The notes: generated by a model not told the origin, from the letters alone. Shown: positions 25,864-34,548, counted from the stretch's first letter. The stretch is 38,596 bases of DNA from Okeania sp. SIO1I7 (GCA_010672585.1 JAAHGF010000045.1:1-38596), one strand, 5' to 3'. Numbers and translations: made by a program.

Positions 25864-26948
25864 GGAATAGGAGCTTCCCCACCTTTTAGTCCTAGAGATT
25901 CAAGCATGGCCTGGTCTGTTTCTGGAGGTTGACCAAGAGTTGTCAGATAATGGCCAATCAACATAGCATTAATACCAGCTTTAAGGCCCAAGGCTTGCAA
26001 TTCTCCCATTACAGCTTCTCGGCCACCAGCATAGCGAATAATTTGCTCTGGTAAAATCAGACGGAATATAGCGATCGCCTTTAAAGCATCGTAGGGGTCT
26101 AACTTCGGCAATTCTCCTAAAGGTGTACCTTCACGAGGGTTTAATAAATTTAAGGGTACTGATTCAACTTGTAGTTCTCGTAAAGCTAAGGCCAAATCTA
26201 TCCGGTTTTCCCAAGTTTCTCCCATACCAATAATACCTCCTGTGCAAGCTTGAATACCTGCTGCTTTCAGGTTTTTCACAGTTTCTACTCGGTCATTCCA
26301 GCTATGAGTAGTGACTATTTCGGGGTAAAACTCCTCGGAGGCTTCTAAATTATGGTTATAGCGAGTTACTCCTGCTTCTGCTAATGCTTGAGCTTGTTCT
26401 GGTGTTACTTCTCCTAAAGCACAACAAGGCTTAATATTCGTCTCTGCAATAATTTGCCTGACTGTATCTAAAATTTGCTCAAATTCTGTAGATTTGGGAC
26501 TGTTATACTTAATACCTCTACCCTGAGAAACCAAGCAAAATCTTTTGGCCCCACCAGCTTCTGCTGCCTTTGCTTGAGCTAATATTTCTTCTGTAGATTT
26601 GAGGCCATAAACTGGGGAAGCTTCTCCAGGGTGATGAGCTGACTGGGAACAGAAGCTACAGTTTTCTGAACAGCCTCCTGATTTGACATTAATTATGCTA
26701 CATAGGTCTACAACGTTACCACAGCAGGCTTTACGGACTCGATCCGCAGCTTCACAAAGTAGGAGTATATCTTCTTGTCCTGCAATCTGGGTCAGGGTAA
26801 TGGCCTCTTCTCTATTTAGACGATACCCAGAGATAATTTGCTCGGCCAAGTTTTGCAGCCATTTCTCTAGATGCAGTTTCGTATCTGATAAAGATAGGAA
26901 AGTTTTAGTGTTTGTTTGTGTATTAGTCGATGGGGGTGCTTGAACCAC
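25845..26948 (-). CDS. bioB: biotin synthase
   Basis: This 367-residue radical SAM enzyme inserts sulphur into dethiobiotin, the last step of biotin synthesis. CSENCSFCSQSAHH (about residues 93-106) holds the three Cys of the SAM-binding [4Fe-4S] cluster. Further BioB landmarks are CLVSQGRG, CCALGEVT, RYNHNLEAS, CTGGIIGMGE, NLLNPREGTPL and YAGGREAVMGE, including the Arg that ligates the [2Fe-2S] cluster. The N-terminal 35 residues are a variable Thr/Gln-rich extension. The C-terminus (PKAFSY) is encoded by the eroded end of a family A miniature element, which also gives the TAG stop; all core motifs are upstream of it, so activity should be retained. Neighbours are bioY and lspA on the same strand. 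Confidence 0.96.
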   Translation of the reverse strand: MVQAPPSTNTQTNTKTFLSLSDTKLHLEKWLQNLAEQIISGYRLNREEAITLTQIAGQEDILLLCEAADRVRKACCGNVVDLCSIINVKSGGCSENCSFCSQSAHHPGEASPVYGLKSTEEILAQAKAAEAGGAKRFCLVSQGRGIKYNSPKSTEFEQILDTVRQIIAETNIKPCCALGEVTPEQAQALAEAGVTRYNHNLEASEEFYPEIVTTHSWNDRVETVKNLKAAGIQACTGGIIGMGETWENRIDLALALRELQVESVPLNLLNPREGTPLGELPKLDPYDALKAIAIFRLILPEQIIRYAGGREAVMGELQALGLKAGINAMLIGHYLTTLGQPPETDQAMLESLGLKGGEAPIPKAFSY

Positions 26949-27112
26949 GGCTAGCCTTTTAGTTGTAATAATTTATCTAAATGCCGTAAAATTTTAGCAT
27001 TTTTTTTCCACCTTTCTACAGTATTAGCTTCAGCGCTACAAAATTCTTTACTAATTTTGACTTCTATTTTTTGAAATTATTTGAGATAGTTAGGCGATTT
27101 ATGTGACATACT

Positions 27113-27141
27113 CCCACACTAACCTTGCGGTATAGTGTGGG
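27113..27141. repeat. right-end hairpin of the IS200/IS605 element
   Basis: CCCACACTA, 11 nt, TAGTGTGGG: a perfect 9-bp stem over the tnpB stop codon. Subterminal hairpins are recognised by TnpA and form part of the TnpB guide RNA in this family. Confidence 0.6.
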
Positions 27142-28349
27142 CTTTTCGTTTCGCAGTCCCGGTACCCCGTCGGACTCCACGAGCTTTAAGGACGGAATGC
27201 CCTACCGCCCTATTTTTGATATTTATTGCTGCATTCATATCACGATCGATCGCAATACCGCAATGCGGACAAGAATGAGTTCGTATGTTTAATTTTTTGG
27301 GAACTTTTTTTCCACAGTTTGAGCAATTTTGGCTGGTATTTTTGGGGTTCACTGCTATAGTTTTCTGTCCAGCATTTTCGGCTTTGACAGTTAAAATAGT
27401 TAGAAATTGTCCCCAGCCAGCATCATTAATTGATTTACTTAAACGAGTCAATGCTTGCCCTTTAATGTTTAAATTTTCATGGGCGATAACTTCGGCTTTT
27501 GATAACAATTCATTAACTGTTTTGAAATGAAAGTCTTTACGTTTATCGGCTACCTTTTTGTGTTGTTTCGCTACAGATAGAAGAGCTTTTAACCATCTTT
27601 TACTACCTTTCTTTTTACGAGATAAACGTTTCTTTTTAGTCTTTAATCGCTGCTGAGATTTTCGATATTTTTTGGGGTATGGGGACAGATTCTCCTTCAC
27701 TTGTTACTAAGAATTCCTTCAGTCCCATATCAATTAAGAGAGTGTTTTTTAATGTAGGTTCAACTTTAGTTGTTAAAGCTGGAACTGATTTGTCTTCTAG
27801 GGATAAAGTTACATAATAACCATCTGCTTTACGGCTAATTGTTACTGTTTAAGAGTGAAAACCTTCTGGTATTGGACGATGCTGAATTAACTTTACTTTT
27901 CCTATTTTGGGCAAATTAATTTGATTTCCTTCAATACAGTTAAGTTTGATTTGAGGATAAGTAAAACGGCGATAACGTCCTTTTCCTTTAAACCTTGGTT
28001 TGCCTAATCGCTGCCCGTTTTTATCTGCTTTAAACCACCTATCAAAAGCTAGTTTTACCCGTTTAATGCAATCCTGGCATACCTGAGAATGAATTAATTT
28101 GTACTCCCGAAATTTATCTTTGGTATTGACCAAATCCTTTTTCTGAGAGTAATAATCTGGATTATCTCTTAGTTGAGGAATTGGCATCACTAAGGGGCAA
28201 GCGTTAACCGGACAACGGTTTTCTGACCACCATGAAAACCGCTCGCCTAATCTATAGTTGTACTGCCGACGTAACAATTCTAACCACAGTTCTATTGTGG
28301 CTATTTGTTCTTTGTTCGGCCTTAACTTGTATTGGTAGGCAGTGCGCAT
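27119..28349 (-). pseudogene. tnpB: IS200/IS605-family tnpB, decayed
   Basis: An RNA-guided nuclease gene of the TnpB family broken at two points. The first part (28349-27849) runs MRTAYQYKLRPNKEQ through KPRFKGKGRYRRFTYPQIKL and stops at an in-frame TAA (27849-27851) after EGFHS. The same frame then continues as TVTISRKADGYYVTLSLED and TLLIDMGLKEFLV, which carries the first RuvC Asp. A 1-bp shift near 27680 moves it into the frame of 27119-27700. That last part holds the second RuvC residue ([10 protein letters not shown]), the zinc finger (CSNC and CPHC pairs) and the last RuvC Asp ([12 protein letters not shown]). All catalytic residues are still recognisable, so decay is recent. Confidence 0.88.
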
Positions 28350-28357
28350 ATCTGCTT

Positions 28358-28474
28358 AATGCTATTTACTGGAAAGATGTTTTATGGAATGGCTCTTATT
28401 TTATTGCGAATTGCGGTGGGGTAACAATTTCCACTTTGAAAAAGTACATTGAAAATCAGAAAACCCCAGAATAA
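28358..28474 (+). pseudogene. tnpA: 3' remnant of IS200/IS605 tnpA transposase
   Basis: The last 38 residues (YWKDVLWNGSYFIANCGGVT, then ISTLKKYIENQKTPE) match the C-terminal end of Y1-type IS200 transposases. The N-terminal two thirds, including the HUH motif, are gone. The remnant abuts the tnpB start and points the other way, as in IS605-type elements with divergent tnpA and tnpB. An internal deletion therefore removed most of tnpA. Confidence 0.7.
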
Positions 28475-28479
28475 TATTG

Positions 28480-28565
28480 TAAATTAGTGGGACATCGAGT
28501 CCCACTAATTTACCGCCAAGAAGCCTCACACCAAATTAAAATTATGGTGTGAGGCTTCTTGGCGG
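28480..28565. terminator. two adjacent perfect hairpins
   Basis: 28480-28512 is a 14-bp perfect stem with a 5-nt loop (AGTGGGAC/GTCCCACT core). Directly next to it, 28513-28565 is a 21-bp perfect stem with an 11-nt AT loop (GCCTCACACCA/TGGTGTGAGGC core). They follow the tnpA remnant stop and precede the Pho box. They may be the left-end hairpin of the IS, a terminator, or both. There is no T-run after the second stem on the + strand. Confidence 0.6.
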
Positions 28566-28578
28566 GTCAGCTAAATTT

Positions 28579-28619
28579 GTTAACTTTTACTTAACCTATT
28601 TTTTACTTATTTTTTACCT
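28579..28619 (+). promoter_or_regulatory. Pho box upstream of pstS (four half-sites)
   Basis: Four 8-bp half-sites with 3-bp spacers, an exact 11-bp period: GTTAACTT, CTTAACCT, TTTTACTT and TTTTACCT. Cyanobacterial SphR (PhoB-type) operators are tandem CTTAACCT-like 8-mers at 11-bp period, so this is a strong match. It ends 65 bp before the pstS ATG. Confidence 0.88.
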
Positions 28620-28684
28620 TTATATGTTCAACTTGCATTAATGTTATGTCTTGTGTTTAAAGTCAATATCACAATTTATTAGTT

Positions 28685-29770
28685 ATGCCACCTAGTATCA
28701 ATTTTAGTCAAATAATTCGTAATACTTCTAAAGTATCCTTAGTAGCTCTAACAATTGGTCTGGCTACTACAATTACTGGAATTAAATATGGCCTTGCTCA
28801 ACAAAAAGTCGCCCTAGTTGGTGCTGGGGCATCTTTTCCAGCTCCTTTATATCAGCGTTGGTTTGCTGATATGAGAGATAGTCGTTCCGATGTTCAGGTA
28901 GATTATCAATCAGTTGGTAGTGGTGCTGGTGTCGAGAGATTTACTCAAGAATTGGTAGATTTTGGTGCTAGTGATGTGGCCATGAAAGATGATGAAATTG
29001 CCAAAGTTGGTAGGGGAGTAATGATGTTACCTATGACTGCAGGTAGCGTTGTCTTGGCTTACAATTTACCAGGTGTATCCGACATAAAATTATCCAGAGA
29101 GGCTTATGTAGATATCCTTTTGGGTAAAATTACAAATTGGAATGACCCAAAAATTGCTTCTGCTAATTCTGGTGTAAGTCTACCAGATTTACCAATTACT
29201 GTAGTTCATCGTTCTGATGGTAGTGGAACTACAGGAGTTTTTACTAAGCATCTGAGTGCTATTAGTCCAGAGTGGAAGCAGAAGGTAGGCGAAGGAAAAA
29301 CTGTTCAGTGGCCTACAGGTGTAGGTGGTGCAAAAAATGATGGTGTAGCTGCTTTAATTCGTCAAACAGAGGGTGGCATAGGTTATGTAGAGTTTGGCTT
29401 TGCTAAGAGTGCTGGTCTCCCCACTGCAGCTTTGGAAAATAAATCTGGCAGTTATATAAAAGCTTCTTTGGAGTCTGCTAAGTCTACTCTGGCCGCAGTG
29501 AAATTACCAGGAAATCTCCGTGCTTTTATTAGCGATCCTGAAGGTAGTGGTTCTTACCCTATTGTTACTTACACTTGGATGCTGATTTATGGCCAATATG
29601 ATGATGCAGCTAAAGCTCAGGGTATTGAGAAAATGATTGAGTATGGCTTAAATGAGGGTCAAAAGGTAAGTGCTGATTTAGGTTATATTCCACTCCCTGA
29701 CAATGTTCGTCAAACAGTTGCATCTGCTGCTGATAAAATTAGCTCAGGCTACCAAATAAGTCTCAAGTAG
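28685..29770 (+). CDS. pstS: phosphate-binding protein PstS, non-lipidated paralogue
   Basis: This 361-residue periplasmic phosphate receptor belongs to the PstSCAB ABC transporter. The N-terminal signal peptide (VALTIGLATTITG, then YGLA before QQ) has no lipobox Cys, so the mature protein is predicted to be soluble. Phosphate-binding loops are visible: GAGASFPAPLYQRW, YQSVGSGAG, DFGASDVAM and HRSDGSGTTGVFTKHL. It is closely related along its whole length to the PstS at 31050, which is lipidated. It has its own Pho box and lies 1.3 kb from the second copy, so it is probably transcribed alone on phosphate starvation. It could also be named sphX, the second binding protein of some cyanobacteria, but I cannot separate the two by eye. 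Confidence 0.93.
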   Translation: MPPSINFSQIIRNTSKVSLVALTIGLATTITGIKYGLAQQKVALVGAGASFPAPLYQRWFADMRDSRSDVQVDYQSVGSGAGVERFTQELVDFGASDVAMKDDEIAKVGRGVMMLPMTAGSVVLAYNLPGVSDIKLSREAYVDILLGKITNWNDPKIASANSGVSLPDLPITVVHRSDGSGTTGVFTKHLSAISPEWKQKVGEGKTVQWPTGVGGAKNDGVAALIRQTEGGIGYVEFGFAKSAGLPTAALENKSGSYIKASLESAKSTLAAVKLPGNLRAFISDPEGSGSYPIVTYTWMLIYGQYDDAAKAQGIEKMIEYGLNEGQKVSADLGYIPLPDNVRQTVASAADKISSGYQISLK

Positions 29771-29834
29771 AATTTCCTACGGAATGCTCCGCAAACAGAA
29801 TTTAGAATTTCCTACGGAATGCTCCGCAAACAGA
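29771..29834 (+). repeat. two tandem family C short repeats after pstS
   Basis: TTTCCTACGGAATGCTCCGC followed by AAACAGAATT occurs twice, starting one base after the pstS stop. Related copies (GCTGCGCAAACAG form) are at 33979-34005 and 35921-35947, and inverted at about 24940-24965. Confidence 0.85.
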
Positions 29835-29987
29835 ATTCAGAATTTATCAGAATATAGAGGAGTTAGGGAGAAGAAATATCCGTTGATTTTTCTATCCTTA
29901 TCTACTCATAACTCTAACTTTTTTAGCTTTTTAGACCGAAAATCTTGCACCTTTTTTCACTCTAAAAATTCTCAAATTTTTAGGAGT

Positions 29988-30480
29988 TACCGATTAAATC
30001 TAAAAGCATTGACATATTAAAGATCAGTGCCTTTTTGGGGTCGAATTGCAGTGCAAATTTTTCAGCTATTTATGCTCATGCATGGAGCGTATTTTCGGCT
30101 CATAATAGTAGTTAGGCAGAAAAATTCCAAATTGACAATTCTTACCGAATAATTAAGTTCAAGAATTAAGAATTAAGAATTTAGAATTACCTTTCCTTTA
30201 AAACGGATAGGATTGACTCAAAGGAAAATTTTTCTTTTTATCCTCTTAAAATAGGAGGCTTTCAACCACAATTTTTCGGTAAAATTTCTCTTATGAGCAA
30301 GGAGAAACAAGAAAAATTTTTCATTATTAGTCAATCAATTCCGTTTTTACTCTTGAGGTAATAATTAATAATTAATAATTAATTTTTGAATCCTATATCT
30401 TCCCTCCTGACCCATTTCTCCTGTCTCCTGTATCCTGTCTCCTATCCCTACTAAAAAACTTTTGAGCGCAAACCCTATTT
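29988..30480 (+). mobile_element. miniature element, family B, copy 3, with nested insert
   Basis: The left part (ATTAAATCTAAAAGCATTGA, then GTGCCTTTTTGGGG) and the right part (CCCTACTAAAAAACTTTTG, then GCAAACCCTA) match family B. They are separated by family D-like sequence (30142-30383) with TTACCGAATAATTAA and TTTTTCGGTAA ends. The rest of 29771-31049 holds repeats and the promoter region of the next pstS; no gene is seen. Confidence 0.65.
30142..30383. repeat. family D repeat(s) nested in family B
   Basis: TTACCGAATAATTAAG with GAATTAA heptamers, then TTACCTTTCCTTTAAAACGG, and TTTTTCGGTAAA near 30275. A second, reversed piece ends in AATTAAT units. The block is bounded by AT-rich heptamers as in the other family D copies. 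Confidence 0.55.
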
Positions 30481-30533
30481 ACAGATAAAGGCTTTGAAAG
30501 TTAATCAGCAAGCCTTAATTCTGAGATTGACTT

Positions 30534-30600
30534 TTCCCCGCTCTTAAAGAGACGGGGATTCTCTTATCGCTAAGAGAGCTTTCTCTTTCAACGAGTCGGA
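30534..30600. repeat. solo hairpin sequence resembling an IS200/IS605 end
   Basis: TCCCCG, 12 nt containing CTCTTAAAGAGA, CGGGGA gives a strong stem-loop. It is followed by ATTCTCTTATCGCTAAGAGA, a second stem. No tnpA or tnpB lies next to it. I recall such sequences at the ends of cyanobacterial tnpB elements; a solo end or non-autonomous derivative is inferred. Confidence 0.4.
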
Positions 30601-30639
30601 TTATTTGTCTGAATAAATATTTCCCAAATACTCTAAAGT

Positions 30640-30735
30640 GATACTTCAATTATTAAGTGATTAACACAGACTGAATAACTTTTTTGATAACTAGCACGCC
30701 AGTTATTATTAATTATTTTTATTTTTACTTTTCCC
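30640..30735. repeat. intergenic repeat, family F, copy 2 (uninterrupted)
   Basis: ACTTCAATTATTAAGTGATT runs directly into AACACAGACTGAATAACTTT here. At 4031-4400 the same two parts are separated by a family B element. Confidence 0.65.
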
Positions 30736-30968
30736 CTACTATTCCGCTCAATAAAATGTAGCAAACATTTATCAAATTGGTATTAATTTAGGATAGATAG
30801 CCTACTACCATGACAACTTAATATTAACTATTTCCTATTTTTTAGCCAATTATGATCAATAATCGCCCTACGCATTAAGGTGTTTGACATGAATATAAGC
30901 TGGAACCCTTTTGTCTTCATATGTTGCCTATTGCCTGTTGCCTTGCGCTTAGGGCTATATCAAGAACT

Positions 30969-30999
30969 ATTAACCTTTCCTTAACCTGAGTAGGTTAAG
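30969..30999 (+). promoter_or_regulatory. Pho box upstream of second pstS
   Basis: ATTAACCT, 3 bp, CTTAACCT (30969-30987) is a near-perfect two-half-site Pho box at 11-bp period. A third CTTAACCT lies inverted at 30992-30999 (AGGTTAAG on the + strand). It ends 50 bp before the ATG. Confidence 0.88.
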
Positions 31000-31049
31000 C
31001 TTTCATCTATTCCTTTTAACGTATAGAGAAATATAGAAACCTAATAGTT

Positions 31050-32141
31050 ATGCAATGTAGTCTAAATCTTTTTGGAATAACTCGTATTACTGCTAAAATC
31101 TCTGCAGTAGCTTTAACAATTGGTTTAGTTGCCTGCGGTGGTGGCGGTGACACTGACGGTACAGCTCCAGGCGCTCAAGTCAACCTGGTTGGAGCAGGAG
31201 CTTCTTTTCCAGCACCTCTCTATCAACGTTGGTTTCAAGAGCTGAGTCAGAGTGACCCTGACCTACAGGTAGATTATCAGTCAGTAGGTAGTGGTGCTGG
31301 TATTGAAAGATTTACTCAAGAATTAGTAGATTTCGGTGCTAGTGATGTGGCAATGACAGATGAGGAAATTGCTCAGGTTAGCAGAGGAGTAATTTTGTTA
31401 CCGATGACTGCTGGTTGTGTTGTATTAGCTTACAATTTGCCTGATGTTTCTGGTCTGAAGCTTTCGAGGGAAGTTTATGTAGACATATTATTGGGTAATA
31501 TTACTAACTGGAATGACCCTCAGATAGCTGCAATTAATCCCGATATAACTTTGCCAGACCAAACAATTACGGTTGTATATCGTTCTGATGGTAGTGGTAC
31601 AACCGGAGTTTTCACGAAGCATTTGAGTGCTATTAGTCCAGAATGGAAGGAGAAAGTTGGGGAAGGTAAAACTGTTCAATGGCCAGTAGGTATTGGTGGT
31701 GCCAAGAATGATGGTGTAACTGCTAGCATCCGTCAAACCGAGGGAGCAATAGGTTATGTTGAGTATGGGTTTGCTAAGAGTGCTGGTCTGAATATGGCTT
31801 CCCTGGAAAATAGTTCTGGTAATTATATAGAAGCTACTGCTAAATCAGCAACTGCCACTTTAGAAGCAGTAGTATTACCTGAAAATCTACGAGCTTTTAT
31901 TACTGACCCAGAAGGAGATAATTCTTATCCAATTGTGACTTATACTTGGATGCTTGCTTATGGTCAATATGATGATGCAGGTAAAGCTCAGGGAGTAGAA
32001 AAAATGATTGAATTTGGCTTAAATGAAGGTCAAAAAATTAGTGGTGAAATAGGTTATATTCCTCTACCTAATAATGTACGTCAAAAAGTTTTAGAAACTG
32101 CCGATAAAATTAGCCCAGATTACAACATTACTCTCAAGTAG
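31050..32141 (+). CDS. pstS: phosphate-binding lipoprotein PstS
   Basis: This 363-residue phosphate receptor has a lipobox LVAC with Cys29, followed by a Gly/Asp-rich linker (GGGGDTDGTAPG). The mature protein should therefore be membrane-anchored after processing by LspA. Phosphate-binding loops are as in the first copy: GAGASFPAPLYQRW, YQSVGSGAGIERF, DFGASDVAM and YRSDGSGTTGVFTKHL. It delivers periplasmic phosphate to the PstC/PstA channel. The promoter carries a Pho box, so induction by phosphate limitation is expected. The next gene, pstC, starts 845 bp downstream after two family D repeats, so read-through is uncertain. The high similarity to the upstream copy points to a tandem duplication followed by change of the export signal. 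Confidence 0.95.
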   Translation: MQCSLNLFGITRITAKISAVALTIGLVACGGGGDTDGTAPGAQVNLVGAGASFPAPLYQRWFQELSQSDPDLQVDYQSVGSGAGIERFTQELVDFGASDVAMTDEEIAQVSRGVILLPMTAGCVVLAYNLPDVSGLKLSREVYVDILLGNITNWNDPQIAAINPDITLPDQTITVVYRSDGSGTTGVFTKHLSAISPEWKEKVGEGKTVQWPVGIGGAKNDGVTASIRQTEGAIGYVEYGFAKSAGLNMASLENSSGNYIEATAKSATATLEAVVLPENLRAFITDPEGDNSYPIVTYTWMLAYGQYDDAGKAQGVEKMIEFGLNEGQKISGEIGYIPLPNNVRQKVLETADKISPDYNITLK

Positions 32142-32142
32142 C

Positions 32143-32350
32143 ATCAATTCATTAATTAATAATTGATAATGGATAATTGATAATTACCTCTGGTTTTAAC
32201 CGTTACGGAATTGAATATAAGGAAATATTATTTCTTCTCTTGTTCCATTGGATATGGCGAGGTACTCTCACCATCCCTCGACGGCTTTTTTCCCCTTAAA
32301 AGGGTCGGCTTGAAACCAGAATTATTTAATTATTAATTATTCGGTAAATA
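32143..32350 (+). repeat. intergenic repeat, family D, copy 3
   Basis: It runs from ATCAATTCATTAATTAATAA to TTATTCGGTAA. It contains an inner inverted pair (ATAATTACCTCTGGTTTTAA, and CTTGAAACCAGAATTAT) and a CCTTAAAAGGG hairpin. It is very similar to the next copy 80 bp downstream. Confidence 0.75.
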
Positions 32351-32429
32351 AGGTGGTAGGTGTTAGGTGAGTAATCTAAAATATGCTTAGAGAAACCACA
32401 GATTGATGATGTTATTTTAAACCTAAGCG

Positions 32430-32649
32430 ATCAATTCATTAATGGATAATGGATAATGGATAATTGATAATTACCTCTGGTTAAAACCGCTACGGAATTG
32501 AATATAAGGAAGTATTATTTCTTTTCTCTTGGTCAATTGGATATGGCGAGCTACCCTCACCATCCCTCGGCCGCTTTTTCCCTTTCAAAGGGTCGGCTTG
32601 AAACCAGAATTATTTAATTATTAATTATTAATTATTAATTATTCGGTAA
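32430..32649 (+). repeat. intergenic repeat, family D, copy 4
   Basis: It starts ATCAATTCATTAATGGATAA with three GGATAAT heptamers and ends with several AATTATT heptamers and CGGTAA. Together with copy 3 it fills the gap between pstS and pstC. The remainder (32650-32986) holds a TTAACCAGTTAGGTTAA inverted motif (32721-32737) and a family E motif at 32805-32829; no gene is seen. Confidence 0.75.
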
Positions 32650-32986
32650 GAGTTCTACACCTATCACCTTTGAACGATAGTGACATTAAATGAGGTAGTC
32701 AGTTAGAGGAGATGTCAGATTAACCAGTTAGGTTAACGCTTATACAGTAGGACCGAAAATGGAATCGATGGGAATTCTTGCTCCACAAACTGTATTAGCA
32801 TTGTGTAGATGGTGGGGTATTAAACCCACTCAGGAAAAATATAATTCTGAATTATAAATTCAGTTCATTGCACTAATTTTGAGATAAAATAACATCAAAA
32901 TTTGTCCGATAAAATCCTTGAAGTTGACTCAATAATTCCTTGAAAATGTATATACATATTTTAGGTAAATAAAGGTAAACAATTTT

Positions 32987-33961
32987 ATGGTTGCACAATC
33001 TAAAGTTAAACAAGATAGTAGATCTCGGACTAAAAAAGAAAGACAGTTTGATGATGGTTTTATTACTGTAACTAAAATTTTTGCTTGGGGTATTGCAGTT
33101 ATTTTAATATTGATAGCTTTAACAGTAGCTTGGCAAGCTATACCAGCTATTAATGAATTTGGTCTAAGCTTTTTATTTAAAAGTGTTTGGAACCCTGTTG
33201 CTAATGATGGAAAGGGGGATTATGGCGCATGGCCAATGATTGTGGGTACTTTAATTAGTTCATTCCTCGCCCTATTGATTGCAGTCCCCCTCGGTCTAGG
33301 TACAGCAATATTTTTGAGTGAAGGATTTCTTCCTCCAAAAATTACTACTCCATTAACTTTTATGGTGGAATTATTAGCAGCTATTCCTAGTGTAGTTTAT
33401 GGTTTATGGGGTATTTATGTTTTACTTCCTTTACTCAAACCAGTTGAGGCTTTTCTAGGTAATTATTTAGGCTGGATTTTTATTTTTTCTCTTCCTAAGG
33501 GTGTTAGTGCGGGGGGTCCGGGAATGTTCCCTGCAGCTCTAGTTTTATCAATAATGATTTTACCTATTATTACAGCAATTTCTCGTGATTCTCTTGCTAG
33601 TCTTCCTCCCGATCTAAGACAAGCTTCTATGGGTATAGGAGCTACTCGTTGGGGTACTATTATTAGGGTATTAATTCCAGCAGCTTTTTCGGGAATTGTT
33701 GGTGGAATTATGCTAGGTTTGGGTCGAGCTATGGGAGAAACTATGGCTGTAACAATGTTAATTGGTAATGCTAACTCGATTAAACCTACTCTTTTTGCTC
33801 CGGCAAATACTATTGCTTCTTTGATGGCTAACCAATTTGCTGAAGCTTCTGGTTTACAACTTTCTGCTCTGATGTATACAGGGATAATTTTGTTTGTTTT
33901 AACCCTACTCGTAAATATATTAGCTAATTGGATTGTTAATCGAATTAAAGCCAAGTATTAA
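32987..33961 (+). CDS. pstC: phosphate ABC transporter permease PstC
   Basis: This 324-residue inner-membrane permease has a hydrophilic N-terminal 25 residues and six predicted helices. The ABC permease (EAA) loop is recognisable at DSLASLPPDLRQASMGIGATRWGTI, followed by GIVGGIMLGLGRAMGETMAV. With PstA it forms the phosphate channel and contacts PstB through the EAA loop. The ATG is preceded by AAAGGTAAACAATTTT, a weak ribosome site. No Pho box lies close upstream (only a partial TTAACC inverted motif 250 bp away), so it may depend on a longer transcript or a separate promoter. Confidence 0.95.
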   Translation: MVAQSKVKQDSRSRTKKERQFDDGFITVTKIFAWGIAVILILIALTVAWQAIPAINEFGLSFLFKSVWNPVANDGKGDYGAWPMIVGTLISSFLALLIAVPLGLGTAIFLSEGFLPPKITTPLTFMVELLAAIPSVVYGLWGIYVLLPLLKPVEAFLGNYLGWIFIFSLPKGVSAGGPGMFPAALVLSIMILPIITAISRDSLASLPPDLRQASMGIGATRWGTIIRVLIPAAFSGIVGGIMLGLGRAMGETMAVTMLIGNANSIKPTLFAPANTIASLMANQFAEASGLQLSALMYTGIILFVLTLLVNILANWIVNRIKAKY

Positions 33962-33978
33962 TTACTGTTCAAGTCATC

Positions 33979-34005
33979 ATTTCCTACGGAATGCTGCGCA
34001 AACAG
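33979..34005 (+). repeat. family C short repeat after pstC
   Basis: ATTTCCTACGGAATGCTGCG then CAAACAG, 18 bp beyond the pstC stop codon. Confidence 0.8.
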
Positions 34006-34149
34006 CATTCAGTGGTTAGCTATCAGCTATGAGTTATTAACTGATTATCGAACGGAAGTCTCTAAGGGGAATTAAAAGTTGTGTTTGGTTCAGCTATGAA
34101 TGAAATAAAAAGAAAATATTTTCCTTAAGTTTAATCCTATCCGCTTTCA

Positions 34150-34300
34150 AAGAGAGTTCAGCAATTAACAATTAACAATTTAAAATTAATAATTACCTCT
34201 TCTTAAAACGGAATTGATTGACTAAAATGATTTTTTTATTTTCTCCTATTAAAAAGGGAGGCTTCAAGACATGAATTGTTGAATTAATAATTATTAATTA
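34150..34300 (+). repeat. intergenic repeat, family D, copy 5
   Basis: CAATTAACAATTAAC heptamers, then AATAATTACCTCTTCTTAAA, ACGGAATTGATTGAC and an AAAAAGGGAGGCTTCAAG block as in the other copies. It is the left part of the 33962-34801 gap, which contains no gene. Confidence 0.6.
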
Positions 34301-34308
34301 TCAACTAT

Positions 34309-34548
34309 TAATTAGGGCTTGCTGATTAAATCTAAAAGCATTGATGTATAAATACTAAAGCCTTTTTAGAGTCGAAAAAAGTGCAGATTTTTCAGCTCTT
34401 TATGCTCAAAAAGTTAGTATTTTAGGCGCATAGTTGGGTAGAAAAATCACTATATCCAAAACTTAGCTCCTACCTCCTATAAATTCCAATTTCTCCTGTC
34501 TCTTGTCTCTTACCCCTACCAAAAGACTTTTTCAGCAAGCCCTAATTA
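34309..34548 (+). mobile_element. miniature element, family B, copy 4 (most intact)
   Basis: A 240-bp element with near-perfect inverted ends: TAATTAGGGCTTGCTGA at the left and TCAGCAAGCCCTAATTA at the right. No coding capacity. It is the reference copy that shows the uninterrupted target of the family A insertion at 4639-4823. Confidence 0.85.

Noticed and set aside
25737-25871. Target duplication for family A copy 4
   Set aside because: The 8 bp on either side (CCACCTCT and GGAATAGG) do not match, so only an eroded copy is claimed.
32721-32737. Pho box before pstC
   Set aside because: TTAACC and GGTTAA face each other and do not form direct half-sites at 11-bp period; it is also 250 bp from the start codon.
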